A DNA stretch of 64,000 bases from DATJFQ01 sp035495555 (GTDB lineage: Bacteria; Acidobacteriota; Vicinamibacteria; Vicinamibacterales; 2-12-FULL-66-21), in contig DATJFQ010000068.1 in the NCBI GenBank assembly GCA_035495555.1, positions 11,927 through 75,926 on the forward strand. Reading direction: 5' to 3'. A program made the translations under genes and the position numbers. The notes under the pieces are model-generated. The model did no database searches. It had not been told where the DNA came from and was given only the letters and a program-made list of their open reading frames with translations. Of this stretch, positions 25,486 to 34,446 are shown one piece after another (position 1 is the stretch's first letter; each line of letters opens with the position of its first letter).

Positions 25486-27306
25486 TCACTGGCTGGTCGA
25501 GACCGAGCCGCCCTTGACGTCAGCGCACGGCGCGTATGGACCGGGCAGTAGCATGATCCATCCGATGTCCCAGGTGATCCGGCGAATCCCGTCCAACTGC
25601 GGCAGGCGGCCGACCCGCTGTGGGTCCGTCGCAATCGCGCGGCGGAACGCGTCGAAGTCGGACCGCTTCATGAAGACGGGTCGCTCGGCATCTCGCGTCA
25701 GCAGCCGCGGTTCGAGCATGCGCTGATCGGCAACTTCGTCGGTGCTCCAGCCCGGGCGCCGCAAGTAGTACACGAACTTCCACTGACCAACGTCTTCAGC
25801 CGAGTGCACGTACAGACCGCGAGCGAGGCCGTTCGCCTGGAGGTGCAGGAGACAGTCGCGGAGCGTACGCATGGGCGCGTCCTCATATCTCGCCTGCGAT
25901 GCTTCGAGCGATTTGACGTTGCGATACGCATCGAGCGGCAGCGCAACGAGGAGAAGGACGGTGACGAGCGCCAACGGCAAGACCCGGAACAGCCCCAGCA
26001 CCACGAAGAGTACGGTGGCTGCGATGAGCGGTCGAGAGACGGTTGAGTTGCGCATCAGCGTGACGCCGCCGGCCCGGATCCACACGGAGCCGAGAATTGG
26101 CGTGAGTACCGCCAGCGTGATCGCGATCATCGCAACGACACTCAGCGTGAAGCGGAGCCATCCCGGAAGCGCCGCGGACCACCGCGCGGGCCAGATGCGG
26201 TCCAGCAGCCTCGAAATCTCCGAATCATATCGGCGTGCCGCGGCGAGCACCGCCGCGGCCACGAGGCCGACTCCGAGCGCGAGCGGCGGCAGGAAAGGAA
26301 AGACGTAGTGGTAAAGCTTCGAGGTTCCGCTCGAAATTGCAATCAGGGGAATGACGAACCAGGCCAGCAACAGCAGCGCCCACTCCCTTCGGTGCCGAAT
26401 TGCCTGATATCCGAGCAGCGTGAGCCCGGCGCATACCAGGACCAGATCGTGCGCCCAGGAGAACTCGCGCGCCATCGTCGTCAGATAGAAGTACCAGGGG
26501 TGCAGGTGGGTCGGATCGAGATATGCCGTGAACCGCTCGACGATGTGCTCGCCGAACATGATCGTCCACAACTGCTCGCCGCGAACACGGAATTGATAGA
26601 GGAACCAGGGGAGAATGAGCGCCAGGTTCACGAACGCGACCGCCGTCCACAGCCGCCAGTCTCCAATGAGCCTGGTCCGCCAGCGGCGTGAGACGATGGC
26701 GACCGCGACGATGCTCGCCGGCAGGAAAGCGGCCGCGACGAACTTCACCATGAAGCCGAACGTGAACCACAGACCGACGAGCATCGCGTGGAGCCGGCGC
26801 CGATCGGTCGACGCTTCGAACCACGCGAGGGCGTGATACACGCCCGCGCAGTACGACAGCACGAGCGCCGCCTCCATGTTGTTGCTGCGCAACCCGTGCT
26901 CGAGCACGAGCGGCTGGTGGCCGAACAGCACCAGGACGGCCGTCAGGCCGCAGACGATCCCGCTGAGGCGCAGGCCGATTGCGTAGACGTAAAGGAAAGC
27001 GGCGATGCCAAACAGCACGTCCCAGACGCGATAGCCGAATTCGTTTTGCGGCAGCAGGCCTGCGCGGACCGACGCGGCGACAATCCAGAATTTCAACGGC
27101 GGCTTTTCGAGAAACGGGGTCTCGTCACTCGGGATCGATTTCGGCGTCAGCCAGTCGCCGTGGTCCAGGATTCTGTCGATGGCGAATGCGTAGATCGGTT
27201 CGTCGCCCTTGAAATCGGTGGCGCCCAGATCGACGAACAGCGGAAGTCCGAATGCGATGACTACGATAGCGGCGCCGAGCCAGGCTGCCAGCCGGCGGGA
27301 GATCAA
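25486..27306 (-). CDS. ArnT/GT39-like membrane glycosyltransferase
   Basis: This is a 606-residue polytopic membrane protein of the GT-C fold. The first periplasmic loop carries 'GATDFKGDEPIYAFAIDRIL', with the acidic catalytic motif of the ArnT/PMT superfamily, and 'ETPFLEKPPLKFW' downstream is also typical. About twelve hydrophobic helices and a periplasmic C-terminal domain follow. Its TTG start overlaps the TGA of the upstream gene (TTGA), and no ATG lies near the N-terminus. It should transfer a sugar from a polyprenyl phosphate to a lipid or protein acceptor; the acceptor is unknown. Confidence 0.85.
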   Translation of the reverse strand: MISRRLAAWLGAAIVVIAFGLPLFVDLGATDFKGDEPIYAFAIDRILDHGDWLTPKSIPSDETPFLEKPPLKFWIVAASVRAGLLPQNEFGYRVWDVLFGIAAFLYVYAIGLRLSGIVCGLTAVLVLFGHQPLVLEHGLRSNNMEAALVLSYCAGVYHALAWFEASTDRRRLHAMLVGLWFTFGFMVKFVAAAFLPASIVAVAIVSRRWRTRLIGDWRLWTAVAFVNLALILPWFLYQFRVRGEQLWTIMFGEHIVERFTAYLDPTHLHPWYFYLTTMAREFSWAHDLVLVCAGLTLLGYQAIRHRREWALLLLAWFVIPLIAISSGTSKLYHYVFPFLPPLALGVGLVAAAVLAAARRYDSEISRLLDRIWPARWSAALPGWLRFTLSVVAMIAITLAVLTPILGSVWIRAGGVTLMRNSTVSRPLIAATVLFVVLGLFRVLPLALVTVLLLVALPLDAYRNVKSLEASQARYEDAPMRTLRDCLLHLQANGLARGLYVHSAEDVGQWKFVYYLRRPGWSTDEVADQRMLEPRLLTRDAERPVFMKRSDFDAFRRAIATDPQRVGRLPQLDGIRRITWDIGWIMLLPGPYAPCADVKGGSVSTSQ

Positions 27307-29360
27307 CGGATCACTCCGAGTTCGACGATGGACCACCCCCGGTCCGGATCGCTGGCGATCTGCGATAACCGGATGTAGCGCGCCTCGCGCCGGGGCAGCG
27401 GCATCGTGACCGGCAACTGGCGGGGAGAGCGGACGGCCGCGTCGTACGTGGCGAGCGCGGTGTCGTTGACCCACGCGGTATCCCAATGCGCACCATCCGT
27501 AGACGTCGAGACCTGGAGTACACGGGGATATTGGGAAGCATAGACGCCGAGCGACATGACAACAGCCGACGGGCGCTCTATCTGCCCGAGATCGGCGACG
27601 ATTGTCTCCCCGCCGGACTGGCGGCTTGCATGCCAGCGCGAGTCGAGATCGCCGTCGAGCATCGCGTCGACATCCTGCTGATCGACTGACGCGGTCAGAT
27701 GCGCAATCGGGAGCGGTGTGCCGGTGGGCGCCGTGTCCCTCCACGTCGAGGCCGGGACACGGAACGCGGTCCATGCCGGAGCCGTCATGACGCGCGTCGC
27801 GCCGGCGAGAGACGACGCGAACGCGAGCCAGCGATCGCCCGGATCGAGATCGCGGCGGACGAGCACTTCAATCGGGCCATGCGACGCGAGCCGCTCGACG
27901 ACGCTCGAATCGGCATGCTCCAGCAGATCCGCCAACGCGTAATGCTGGGGGGCGGTGTAGCCGCTGTAGCCGTTGAAAACCGGCCGGCTCTCGGCGATTG
28001 CCCCGTACATTGTCTCGGTTTCATTCGATCGAAGGGGCAGACCGAGCCGGGCAATTGCGTCCGTGTGCGTGATCGGCATCCCCGGATCGGCGCCAAGCGT
28101 GATCGGCGAGGGCCAGCCGTCGAGCAACAGCCCCACGACAGCGAGCACGGCCATCGCCGTGCGCCCGCGCGACGATTGTATGCGCGACACAGCGATTGCC
28201 GCAGCCGCCGCGAGGCAGAGAACCGCGATCATCCAGAGGCGGGCGGGCACACGAATACCGTCGACGCCGGGCAGCAGCATCAACACGCGATACGGGCCGA
28301 CGATGCGCAACGGCCGTCCCATGAATGCGGGATGCGGACCGAGTGCGAGCAGCCACATCGCTGGCGCGGCCATGACATAGAACCAGAACGACCGGTCCTG
28401 CCGTTTGTACGCCAGGGCTCCAATGCCGATCACGAGCAGGATCGTCGCTCCCGGGAACAGTTGCGATTCCGGCTGATCGACAGCGTGCAGCGTGTGCCAG
28501 AACCGCGACTCGCGGGCGGCGCTGGCTCCCCCGGCGATGTCAGCGCTGTAAAACGCGATCTCGCTTGGAACGCGGTGGAAGCCGTACGAACGCTGAATGC
28601 GCTTGTATCCGGCGAACAGGGGAAGCAGCACGATGCCGGCGCCCAGCCAGCACATCGCAACCGTGGCGAGTCGATTGAGAGGCCACCGGGTGGCGAACCA
28701 CAGCAGCCACGCGACCACCAGTAAAGAAAAGAAAAAGAAGTAATAGCCGGACGTGAGCGTCTGCATGAGCCACGACAGCGCAAATATCACTGCCCATTTT
28801 CGACGGCCATTCCGTGCGTACAGGTGGAGCGCAGCAACCCCGAGTGGCATCCAGAAGGCCGCGAGCAGTTGCAGGTGACCAAGATGAGCGAGCCGATAGG
28901 GGCTGAATCCGAACGCCGCGCCGGCCACCAGCGCTGCTGCATGACGCCCCGTCAACACGAAACCAAGGAAGTAGGCCGCGATCGCGCTCAGGAAGAAACT
29001 CGCCAGGAACGCGACGTTGTAGGCCATCAGCGGCGGCTCGCGCAGCCAGAGGAACGGTGCGGTGACGGGCGCGAGGCCGAGGAGCGTTTCGGAAAACGCG
29101 AACACGCCGTGCGACGGAAAGAACGCCGGCGCGTTCCACCACTGCTGCGTGAGCGGCACGGTGTGCGTCGACCACCACAGGAGCCAGGTGACGAGCAGCG
29201 GGTCGCCGGAATCGTGGGGAACGGCGTGCGCAAGGTGCAGGGGAAGCGGCCACGCGTACGCCGCCGTGACGAATGCAAAGAGTACGGCCGCGGCGCCCGT
29301 TTTCACCGCATCGTGTCTTCGGCCAGGGCCGCTCGGCAGTGGCCGGTCGGCGTCTATCAC
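27303..29360 (-). CDS. Large multispanning membrane protein with C-terminal discoidin-like domain
   Basis: This is a 685-residue protein. Residues about 25-470 hold ten or more hydrophobic helices with a first loop 'HAVPHDSGDPLLVTWLLWWS', as in GT-C-fold proteins of unknown donor. From about 555 to the end the sequence 'ASVDQQDVDAMLDGDLDSRWH' and 'VSTSTDGAHWDTAWV' match the pattern of an F5/8 type C (discoidin) carbohydrate-binding domain, closing with 'RYIRLSQI'. The GTG at 29360 overlaps the quinone oxidoreductase stop as GTGA; a second GTG lies just before 'KTGAAAVLF'. It is co-translated with the ArnT-like protein, suggesting surface glycan work. Confidence 0.75.
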   Translation of the reverse strand: MIDADRPLPSGPGRRHDAVKTGAAAVLFAFVTAAYAWPLPLHLAHAVPHDSGDPLLVTWLLWWSTHTVPLTQQWWNAPAFFPSHGVFAFSETLLGLAPVTAPFLWLREPPLMAYNVAFLASFFLSAIAAYFLGFVLTGRHAAALVAGAAFGFSPYRLAHLGHLQLLAAFWMPLGVAALHLYARNGRRKWAVIFALSWLMQTLTSGYYFFFFSLLVVAWLLWFATRWPLNRLATVAMCWLGAGIVLLPLFAGYKRIQRSYGFHRVPSEIAFYSADIAGGASAARESRFWHTLHAVDQPESQLFPGATILLVIGIGALAYKRQDRSFWFYVMAAPAMWLLALGPHPAFMGRPLRIVGPYRVLMLLPGVDGIRVPARLWMIAVLCLAAAAAIAVSRIQSSRGRTAMAVLAVVGLLLDGWPSPITLGADPGMPITHTDAIARLGLPLRSNETETMYGAIAESRPVFNGYSGYTAPQHYALADLLEHADSSVVERLASHGPIEVLVRRDLDPGDRWLAFASSLAGATRVMTAPAWTAFRVPASTWRDTAPTGTPLPIAHLTASVDQQDVDAMLDGDLDSRWHASRQSGGETIVADLGQIERPSAVVMSLGVYASQYPRVLQVSTSTDGAHWDTAWVNDTALATYDAAVRSPRQLPVTMPLPRREARYIRLSQIASDPDRGWSIVELGVIR

Positions 29361-30370
29361 GTGGTAAGGACGACCTTGCCGATGTTCGAGCGGCTTTGAA
29401 TGAACCGGTGCGCGTCGGCGGCGCGGTCGAGCGGAAACGTCTTCGACACCACGGGTTGCAGACGTCCCGCGTGGAGTTCTTCGAGGATCATCTCCATCAA
29501 CGAGTGCAGCGGCCGGCGCTCGTTCCAGAGGTGGCCGACGTTCAACCCGAACACGCCGCGATTCCGGTTGATGAGCGACAGCGGTGCGAACGACGGCATC
29601 GTCCACCATGCCTTCAGGAGCCTGGTCAGGCTGCGCTTTTCGGCCGCGACTGAAGAGACGCCGACCATGATCAGACGCCCCATCGGCGCGAGCATCCGGT
29701 AGCTCTCGTCGAAGCTGCGCCCGCCGATTGGATCGAGCACGACATCAACGCCGCGGCCTTTCGTCAACTGGAACACTTCGTCGCGAACGTTGGTGGTGCC
29801 GTAATCGATGGCGCGTTCGACGCCGAAGGAGGCGAGCGCCGCGTGCTTGGCGGCGGATGCCGTCCCGAACACGGTCGCGCGCCGAAGGCGTGCGAGCTGC
29901 ACCGCGGCAATGCCAAGACCGCCGCCGGCGTTGTGGACCAGGACGATGTCACCTGACGTCAGCGCCGCCATCCGATAGAGCGCGATCGCCGCCGTCAGAA
30001 ACGTCACCGGGACGGCTGCGGCTTCCGCGTCGCTCAGGGCCTCGGGAAAACGAAACGCCTGGTAGGCCGGCACGACGACGTACTCGGCGTAGCCGCCAAA
30101 ACGCGTCAGCGCGAGGACACGGTCGCCGCTGTGCGGCGACGTAACACCAGGCCCCGCCGCGTCGACGACGCCCGCGACTTCATAACCAACCACCGCGGGA
30201 AGGGACGGCGCGTCCGGATAAAGGCCGATGCGTGCAAGGATGTCGGCGAAATTGATCCCGGCCGCGCGCACACGGATGCGGATCTCGCCCTCACCGGGCT
30301 CCGGAATCGGCGCTTCGCGGACTTCGAAGACGTCAGGCGCCCCATGACGCGGGATCACGACTTGACGCAT
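29357..30370 (-). CDS. Zinc-free quinone oxidoreductase (MDR family)
   Basis: This is a 337-residue medium-chain reductase. 'GINFADILARIGLYP' and 'VVGYEVAGVVDAAGPGV' mark the quinone oxidoreductase branch that lacks zinc ligands. The NADPH-binding Rossmann segment is 'VLVHNAGGGLGIAAVQLARL', and 'DVVLDPIGGRSF' follows. It reduces quinones or enones with NADPH. The start is ATG 30370. It is first in the operon with the membrane protein and two glycosyltransferases, an odd pairing. 101 bases separate it from the end of argF. Confidence 0.88.
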   Translation of the reverse strand: MRQVVIPRHGAPDVFEVREAPIPEPGEGEIRIRVRAAGINFADILARIGLYPDAPSLPAVVGYEVAGVVDAAGPGVTSPHSGDRVLALTRFGGYAEYVVVPAYQAFRFPEALSDAEAAAVPVTFLTAAIALYRMAALTSGDIVLVHNAGGGLGIAAVQLARLRRATVFGTASAAKHAALASFGVERAIDYGTTNVRDEVFQLTKGRGVDVVLDPIGGRSFDESYRMLAPMGRLIMVGVSSVAAEKRSLTRLLKAWWTMPSFAPLSLINRNRGVFGLNVGHLWNERRPLHSLMEMILEELHAGRLQPVVSKTFPLDRAADAHRFIQSRSNIGKVVLTT

Positions 30371-30422
30371 TGGAAGACAGAAGCATAAAGCAGGACGAAG
30401 GGAAGACCGGACAGAAATGAGG

Positions 30423-30452
30423 CGCGCCGCGCAAGTTCCGTCGCGCGGCGCG
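30423..30452 (-). terminator. GC-rich hairpin downstream of argF
   Basis: A perfect 10-bp inverted repeat (CGCGCCGCGC at 30423-30432, GCGCGGCGCG at 30443-30452) with a 10-base loop lies 19 bases past the argF stop. No T-run follows, so it is a terminator-like or mRNA-end hairpin at best. Confidence 0.5.
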
Positions 30453-30471
30453 GGCGTGGACGCCGTTCGGG

Positions 30472-31434
30472 CTACGCCCCGGCGAGCAGCGCGAGCAGGG
30501 CCTTCTGTGTGTGCAGCCGGTTTTCCGACTGATCGAAGACGACTGACGCCGGCGAGTCGATCACCTCGTCGGTGACTTCGTGTCCGCGATGCGCGGGCAG
30601 GCAGTGCATGAAGAGCGCGCCCGCCGGTGCCTCGGCCATCAGGGCCGCATTGACTTGAAACGGGCGGAACACCTTGTCGCGGTCCGCCGCCTCGGATTCC
30701 TGTCCCATTGACGCCCAGACGTCCGTGTAAATCGCATCGGCTTCGGAGACCGCATCCACCGGATCGCTGGTGACCGACACCCCGCCCCCGAAACGCGCGA
30801 CGCGGGCGACATCGGCGACGACGTCCCGCGGCAACTCGAATCCAGCGGGCGAGGCCACGACGACCCGCGCGCCCAGCATCGCAGCGGCCTGCGCGAGCGA
30901 AGCGGCAACGTTGTTCCCGTCGCCGACGAAGGCGATCGTGCGACCTTCGAGAGAGCCCCATCGCTCGAGCAGCGTCAGGCAATCGGCCAGCGCCTGGCAC
31001 GGATGCTCTTCGTCCGTGAGCGCGTTGACGACGCGCAGGGCCGGTGCAGCCATCGCGAAACGCTGGAGTCGATCCTGACCGAAGGTGCGGATGACGGCGC
31101 CGTATACCCAGCGCTCGAGGTTCCTCGCAACGTCTTCGATCGTTTCACGGCCGCCCAATGCGACTTCGGCAGGCGGCTCGATGATGTCTCCGCCGAGCTC
31201 ACGCACAGCGATCGTGAACGTCGACCTCGTCCTCAACGACGGCTTGTCGAAGAGCAGCGCGACATGCTGTCCGGCCAGGGGTTTGGGCTGCGGGCGTTTC
31301 GAAAAGCGTCCGCCCTTCATCGACGCGGCCCGATCGAGGCAGAGTTCCAGCTCGATCGGAGACACGTCGAGAATCGACAGAAACTGTGTCGGTTCCCACG
31401 AGGCGAGTGGCTGGACGGCCGGCTGCGAACTCAT
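30472..31434 (-). CDS. argF: Ornithine carbamoyltransferase
   Basis: This 320-residue enzyme joins carbamoyl phosphate and ornithine to give citrulline. The carbamoyl-phosphate loop reads 'DKPSLRTRSTF' (the usual STRTR has L in place of T), 'EEHPCQALADCLT' is the HPxQ motif, 'DVWASMGQE' binds ornithine, and 'FMHCLPAHRGHEV' holds the catalytic Cys. The SMG-type loop argues against the N-acetyl- or N-succinyl-ornithine variants. The ATG overlaps the argJ stop by ATGA, making it the last gene of the argC-B-D-GNAT-J-F operon. Confidence 0.93.
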   Translation of the reverse strand: MSSQPAVQPLASWEPTQFLSILDVSPIELELCLDRAASMKGGRFSKRPQPKPLAGQHVALLFDKPSLRTRSTFTIAVRELGGDIIEPPAEVALGGRETIEDVARNLERWVYGAVIRTFGQDRLQRFAMAAPALRVVNALTDEEHPCQALADCLTLLERWGSLEGRTIAFVGDGNNVAASLAQAAAMLGARVVVASPAGFELPRDVVADVARVARFGGGVSVTSDPVDAVSEADAIYTDVWASMGQESEAADRDKVFRPFQVNAALMAEAPAGALFMHCLPAHRGHEVTDEVIDSPASVVFDQSENRLHTQKALLALLAGA

Positions 31435-32657
31435 GTTCTGTACTCCGCGTTGATGCGCACGTATTCCGCGCTGAGATCACACGTCCACATGCGCGCGGCA
31501 CCACGGCCGCCGGTCCCGAGGTCGACGCCGATCGAGATCTCCGCCTGCTGCAGATGTCTGGACGCCTGTTCGGCACGGTCGTCGAACGGCGTCCCGCGTT
31601 CGAAGAGCACCGTATCGCCAATCACGACGCGGGCCTGCTCGAGCGAAAACTCCACGCCGGCGCGTCCCGCCACGGCGATGAGACGTCCCCAGTTCGGATC
31701 GGCGCCGTGAACGGCCGTTTTGACGAGCGGGGAGTTTGCGATCGCGCGTGCGGCCTGCTTGGCTTCGGCATTGGTGCGTCCGCCCGTGACGTCAATCGCC
31801 ACGAGCTTCGTGGCGCCTTCGCCGCCACGGACGATGCCAAGCGCAAGCGGCTCGCAGACGTGGCGCAGCGCCTCCACGAGCAGGTCGTAGTCGCCGTCGC
31901 TGAGCATGGCGTCGCTTGCGCCGTTGGCGAGCGCGAACACGCAGTCGTTCGTCGAGCACTCGCCGTCGACCGAAATGGCGTTGAACGTCACGTCGACCGC
32001 CGCCGTGAGCGCGCGCTGCAGAAGGCCTGGCGCGACGGAGGCATCCGTCGTGACGACGGCCAGCATCGTGGCCATCATCGGCTCGATCATGCCGGAGCCT
32101 TTGGCGATGCCGCCCACCGAGAAGCGCCCAGCCGGGCCGTCCACCGTCACCGCGGCTGCTTTCGGGAACGGGTCGGTCGTCATGATCGCGCGCGCGGCCG
32201 CCGCGCCGCCTGTGACAGCCTCGAGCGCGCCGGCCGCCTCGAGGATGCCGGACGTCACCTTGTTGCGATCGAGCGCGACGCCGATCACACCCGTCGACGC
32301 GATCAATACTTCCGCGCGCCCTGCACCCGCCGCCGCCGCCGCGGCGTCTGCCATGGCGTTGGCGGTTGCGAGGCCGTCCTCACCGGTACAGGCGTTGGCG
32401 CACCCGCTGTTGATCGCGACGACGCGCGCGCGGCCGCCGGACGCGGCGAGCCGCTCCTTCGACACGAGCACCGGGGCAGCCTGCGCCTTGTTCAACGTGA
32501 ACACCGCGCCCGCCGCCGCCGACAGTTCGCTGACGATGAGCGCGAGGTCTGGCGCGCCGGATTTCTTGATCCCGCACGCGATGCCCGCGGCGCGAAACCC
32601 TGCCGGCGCGCAGACCGCGCCGTCCCGCTGCGTGAACGTGCAGTCGCTGACGGTCAT
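31431..32657 (-). CDS. argJ: Ornithine acetyltransferase ArgJ
   Basis: This is a 408-residue self-cleaving Ntn-type enzyme. 'GGIAKGSGMIEPMMATMLAVVTTDA' contains the ATML cleavage site whose Thr becomes the nucleophile of the beta chain. 'NSGCANACTGEDGLA' and 'STGVIGVALD' form the oxyanion region. It moves acetyl from N-acetylornithine to glutamate, recycling the acetyl group; some forms also use acetyl-CoA. The ATG at 32657 overlaps the stop of the GNAT gene as ATGA. Confidence 0.95.
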   Translation of the reverse strand: MTVSDCTFTQRDGAVCAPAGFRAAGIACGIKKSGAPDLALIVSELSAAAGAVFTLNKAQAAPVLVSKERLAASGGRARVVAINSGCANACTGEDGLATANAMADAAAAAAGAGRAEVLIASTGVIGVALDRNKVTSGILEAAGALEAVTGGAAAARAIMTTDPFPKAAAVTVDGPAGRFSVGGIAKGSGMIEPMMATMLAVVTTDASVAPGLLQRALTAAVDVTFNAISVDGECSTNDCVFALANGASDAMLSDGDYDLLVEALRHVCEPLALGIVRGGEGATKLVAIDVTGGRTNAEAKQAARAIANSPLVKTAVHGADPNWGRLIAVAGRAGVEFSLEQARVVIGDTVLFERGTPFDDRAEQASRHLQQAEISIGVDLGTGGRGAARMWTCDLSAEYVRINAEYRT

Positions 32658-33238
32658 GCCGGAATACGTTCGGACACGGTGGCCTCTTCGGGCAGGCGCA
32701 GACGCTCGACGCTTGCGCGGCGGGCCGCCGCCACACGCGGCGCCGCGCTGACGTCGATCAGCCGCAGCCCCGCGCCCGGCCTGAGCGCCAGCGACACCGC
32801 ATACTGGCCGCACTTGCGGAACAGCGCGCAGCCGGCGCAGTCATGGGCGATCTTTTCAGGCACCCACGCGTGCGGCACGATCGAGAAACCGAGCCGGACG
32901 AAATGGGACGGCTGGTGCGTGAAGGCGCTCAAGGTCAGAAATCCGAGCGCGCGGCCGCGCTCGGAAATCGCGTTGACGAGCGCCGCCCCGGTACCCCGAC
33001 CGCGCCACTGCTCGTCGACGACGAGCGAACGCACTTCGGCCACGTCGGCGCTGAGGGGCGCGAGCTCACCGCAGCCGACCAGTTCACCGTCACACGCGGC
33101 GACGACGAACCGCTCGATGTGCAGCGCGATTTCGTCCTCCGTCCGCGGCAGCAGATGCCCATTGGCGAGGTTGCACGCGATGAGCTGATGCACGGCGGGT
33201 GCATCGTCCGCCGTGCCAATCCGCAATTGCACGTTCAT
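32654..33238 (-). CDS. GNAT acetyltransferase, probable short N-acetylglutamate synthase
   Basis: This is a 194-residue GNAT. The acetyl-CoA pyrophosphate loop is 'VVDEQWRGRGTGAALV', preceded by 'ADVAEVRSLVV', and 'FVRLGFSIVPHAWVPEKIAHDCAGC' is close to the C-terminus of ArgA-type GNATs, including a C-x2-C-x5-C cluster seen in that group. No amino-acid-kinase domain is present, so it resembles the short NAGS forms. Placement between argD and argJ, with ATGA overlaps on both sides, supports a role in making N-acetylglutamate, which complements ArgJ recycling. About 40 residues beyond the GNAT core are Arg/Ala-rich and unexplained. Confidence 0.75.
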   Translation of the reverse strand: MNVQLRIGTADDAPAVHQLIACNLANGHLLPRTEDEIALHIERFVVAACDGELVGCGELAPLSADVAEVRSLVVDEQWRGRGTGAALVNAISERGRALGFLTLSAFTHQPSHFVRLGFSIVPHAWVPEKIAHDCAGCALFRKCGQYAVSLALRPGAGLRLIDVSAAPRVAAARRASVERLRLPEEATVSERIPA

Positions 33239-34446
33239 GAGCGACCCTCCTGCGCGACCTCGGTCAACGCCGACTCGAAAAGCGGAAGCGCTTCGTCGAT
33301 CTCGCGTTCGGTGATGACGAGCGGCGGCAGCAATCGGACGACGGTGTCCGACGTACGATTGATCAGCAGGTGCTTGTCGAATGCCGCCTGCACCACGCCC
33401 GCCGCCGGCTTGTCCAGCTCGATCCCCCAGATCAGCCCGGCACCGCGCACCGATTTCACCAACGGATGCCGTACGCTCATGTCCCGGAGCCTCGACTCCA
33501 GATAGGAGCCCACACGGGAGACGTGATCGAGCAGACCGCCGGCCGTGCATTCGTCCAGAAACACCAGCGCCGCACGACAGGCGAGCAGGTTGCCCCCGTA
33601 AGTACTCCCGTGATCGCCGGGACGCGCGGCGTCGGCCACCTTCCCGGAAAACAGCGCGGCTCCGATCGGCACGCCTGCGCCGAGCGCCTTTCCGAGCGCC
33701 ATCAGGTCCGGCTTCAGTCCCAGGGTCGCGGAATAGAACGGCGCGCCGGTTCGGCCCGAGCCGCACTGCACTTCGTCCGCGATGAGCAGCGCCCCGGTGC
33801 GCGCGCATGCGCGCGAAAGCACGGCCGCTGTCTCCTGCGACAGTGGGCGAACCCCGCCTTCGCCCTGGATCGGCTCGACGATGACCGCGGCAGTCTCGTT
33901 CGTAATGGCCGCGTCGAGGGCGTCCAGATCGTCCGGCGAGACGAAGACCACGCCGGGCACGAGCGGCGCGAACGGCGTGCGGTAATGCTCGTCCCACGTG
34001 ACGGACAACGCCCCGGCGGTGCGGCCGTGGAACGAATGCTCCAGCGCAACGACGCGCGACCGGGGCAATCCCTGCGCGTGCCAGTACCGGCGCGCGAACT
34101 TGAGGCACGCTTCGACGGCTTCGGCGCCGCTGTTGCAGAAGAACGCGCGCGGAAGACCGGACAACTCCGCGAGCTTCGCCGCCAGCTCACCCTGCAGCGG
34201 GTGATGAAACAGGTTGGACGTGTGCAGCAGCGTGCGTGACTGATCCGCCAGCGCTGCCGCCAGCCGCGGATGACCGTGGCCCAACGACGCGACGCCCACG
34301 CCGGAAATCAAATCGAGATACCGCTCGCCTGTGGTGGTGAAGAGCGCGCAGCCCTGACCGGAGTCGAATACGACGGGCTGACGCCGATAGACCTGCAGAA
34401 CGTGGGCGGCGTCGAGCGTGACCGGATCCTGAACCGTACTCAACAT
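33235..34446 (-). CDS. argD: Acetylornithine aminotransferase ArgD
   Basis: This is a 403-residue class III PLP aminotransferase. 'YLDLISGVGVASLGHGHP' and 'FFCNSGAEAVEACLKFAR' are in the N-terminal half. 'ALLIADEVQCGSGRTG' holds the PLP Asp, and 'LMALGKALGAGVPIGA' carries the Schiff-base Lys. It converts N-acetylglutamate semialdehyde to N-acetylornithine. The start ATG 34446 lies seven bases inside argB and has an AGGAGG site at 34460-34465 within argB. Confidence 0.94.
   Translation of the reverse strand: MLSTVQDPVTLDAAHVLQVYRRQPVVFDSGQGCALFTTTGERYLDLISGVGVASLGHGHPRLAAALADQSRTLLHTSNLFHHPLQGELAAKLAELSGLPRAFFCNSGAEAVEACLKFARRYWHAQGLPRSRVVALEHSFHGRTAGALSVTWDEHYRTPFAPLVPGVVFVSPDDLDALDAAITNETAAVIVEPIQGEGGVRPLSQETAAVLSRACARTGALLIADEVQCGSGRTGAPFYSATLGLKPDLMALGKALGAGVPIGAALFSGKVADAARPGDHGSTYGGNLLACRAALVFLDECTAGGLLDHVSRVGSYLESRLRDMSVRHPLVKSVRGAGLIWGIELDKPAAGVVQAAFDKHLLINRTSDTVVRLLPPLVITEREIDEALPLFESALTEVAQEGRS

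Noticed and set aside
30472..31434. N-acetyl- or N-succinyl-ornithine carbamoyltransferase instead of ArgF
   Set aside because: The DVWASMGQE and HCLPAHRG loops fit ordinary ornithine carbamoyltransferase, and argJ in the operon yields free ornithine.
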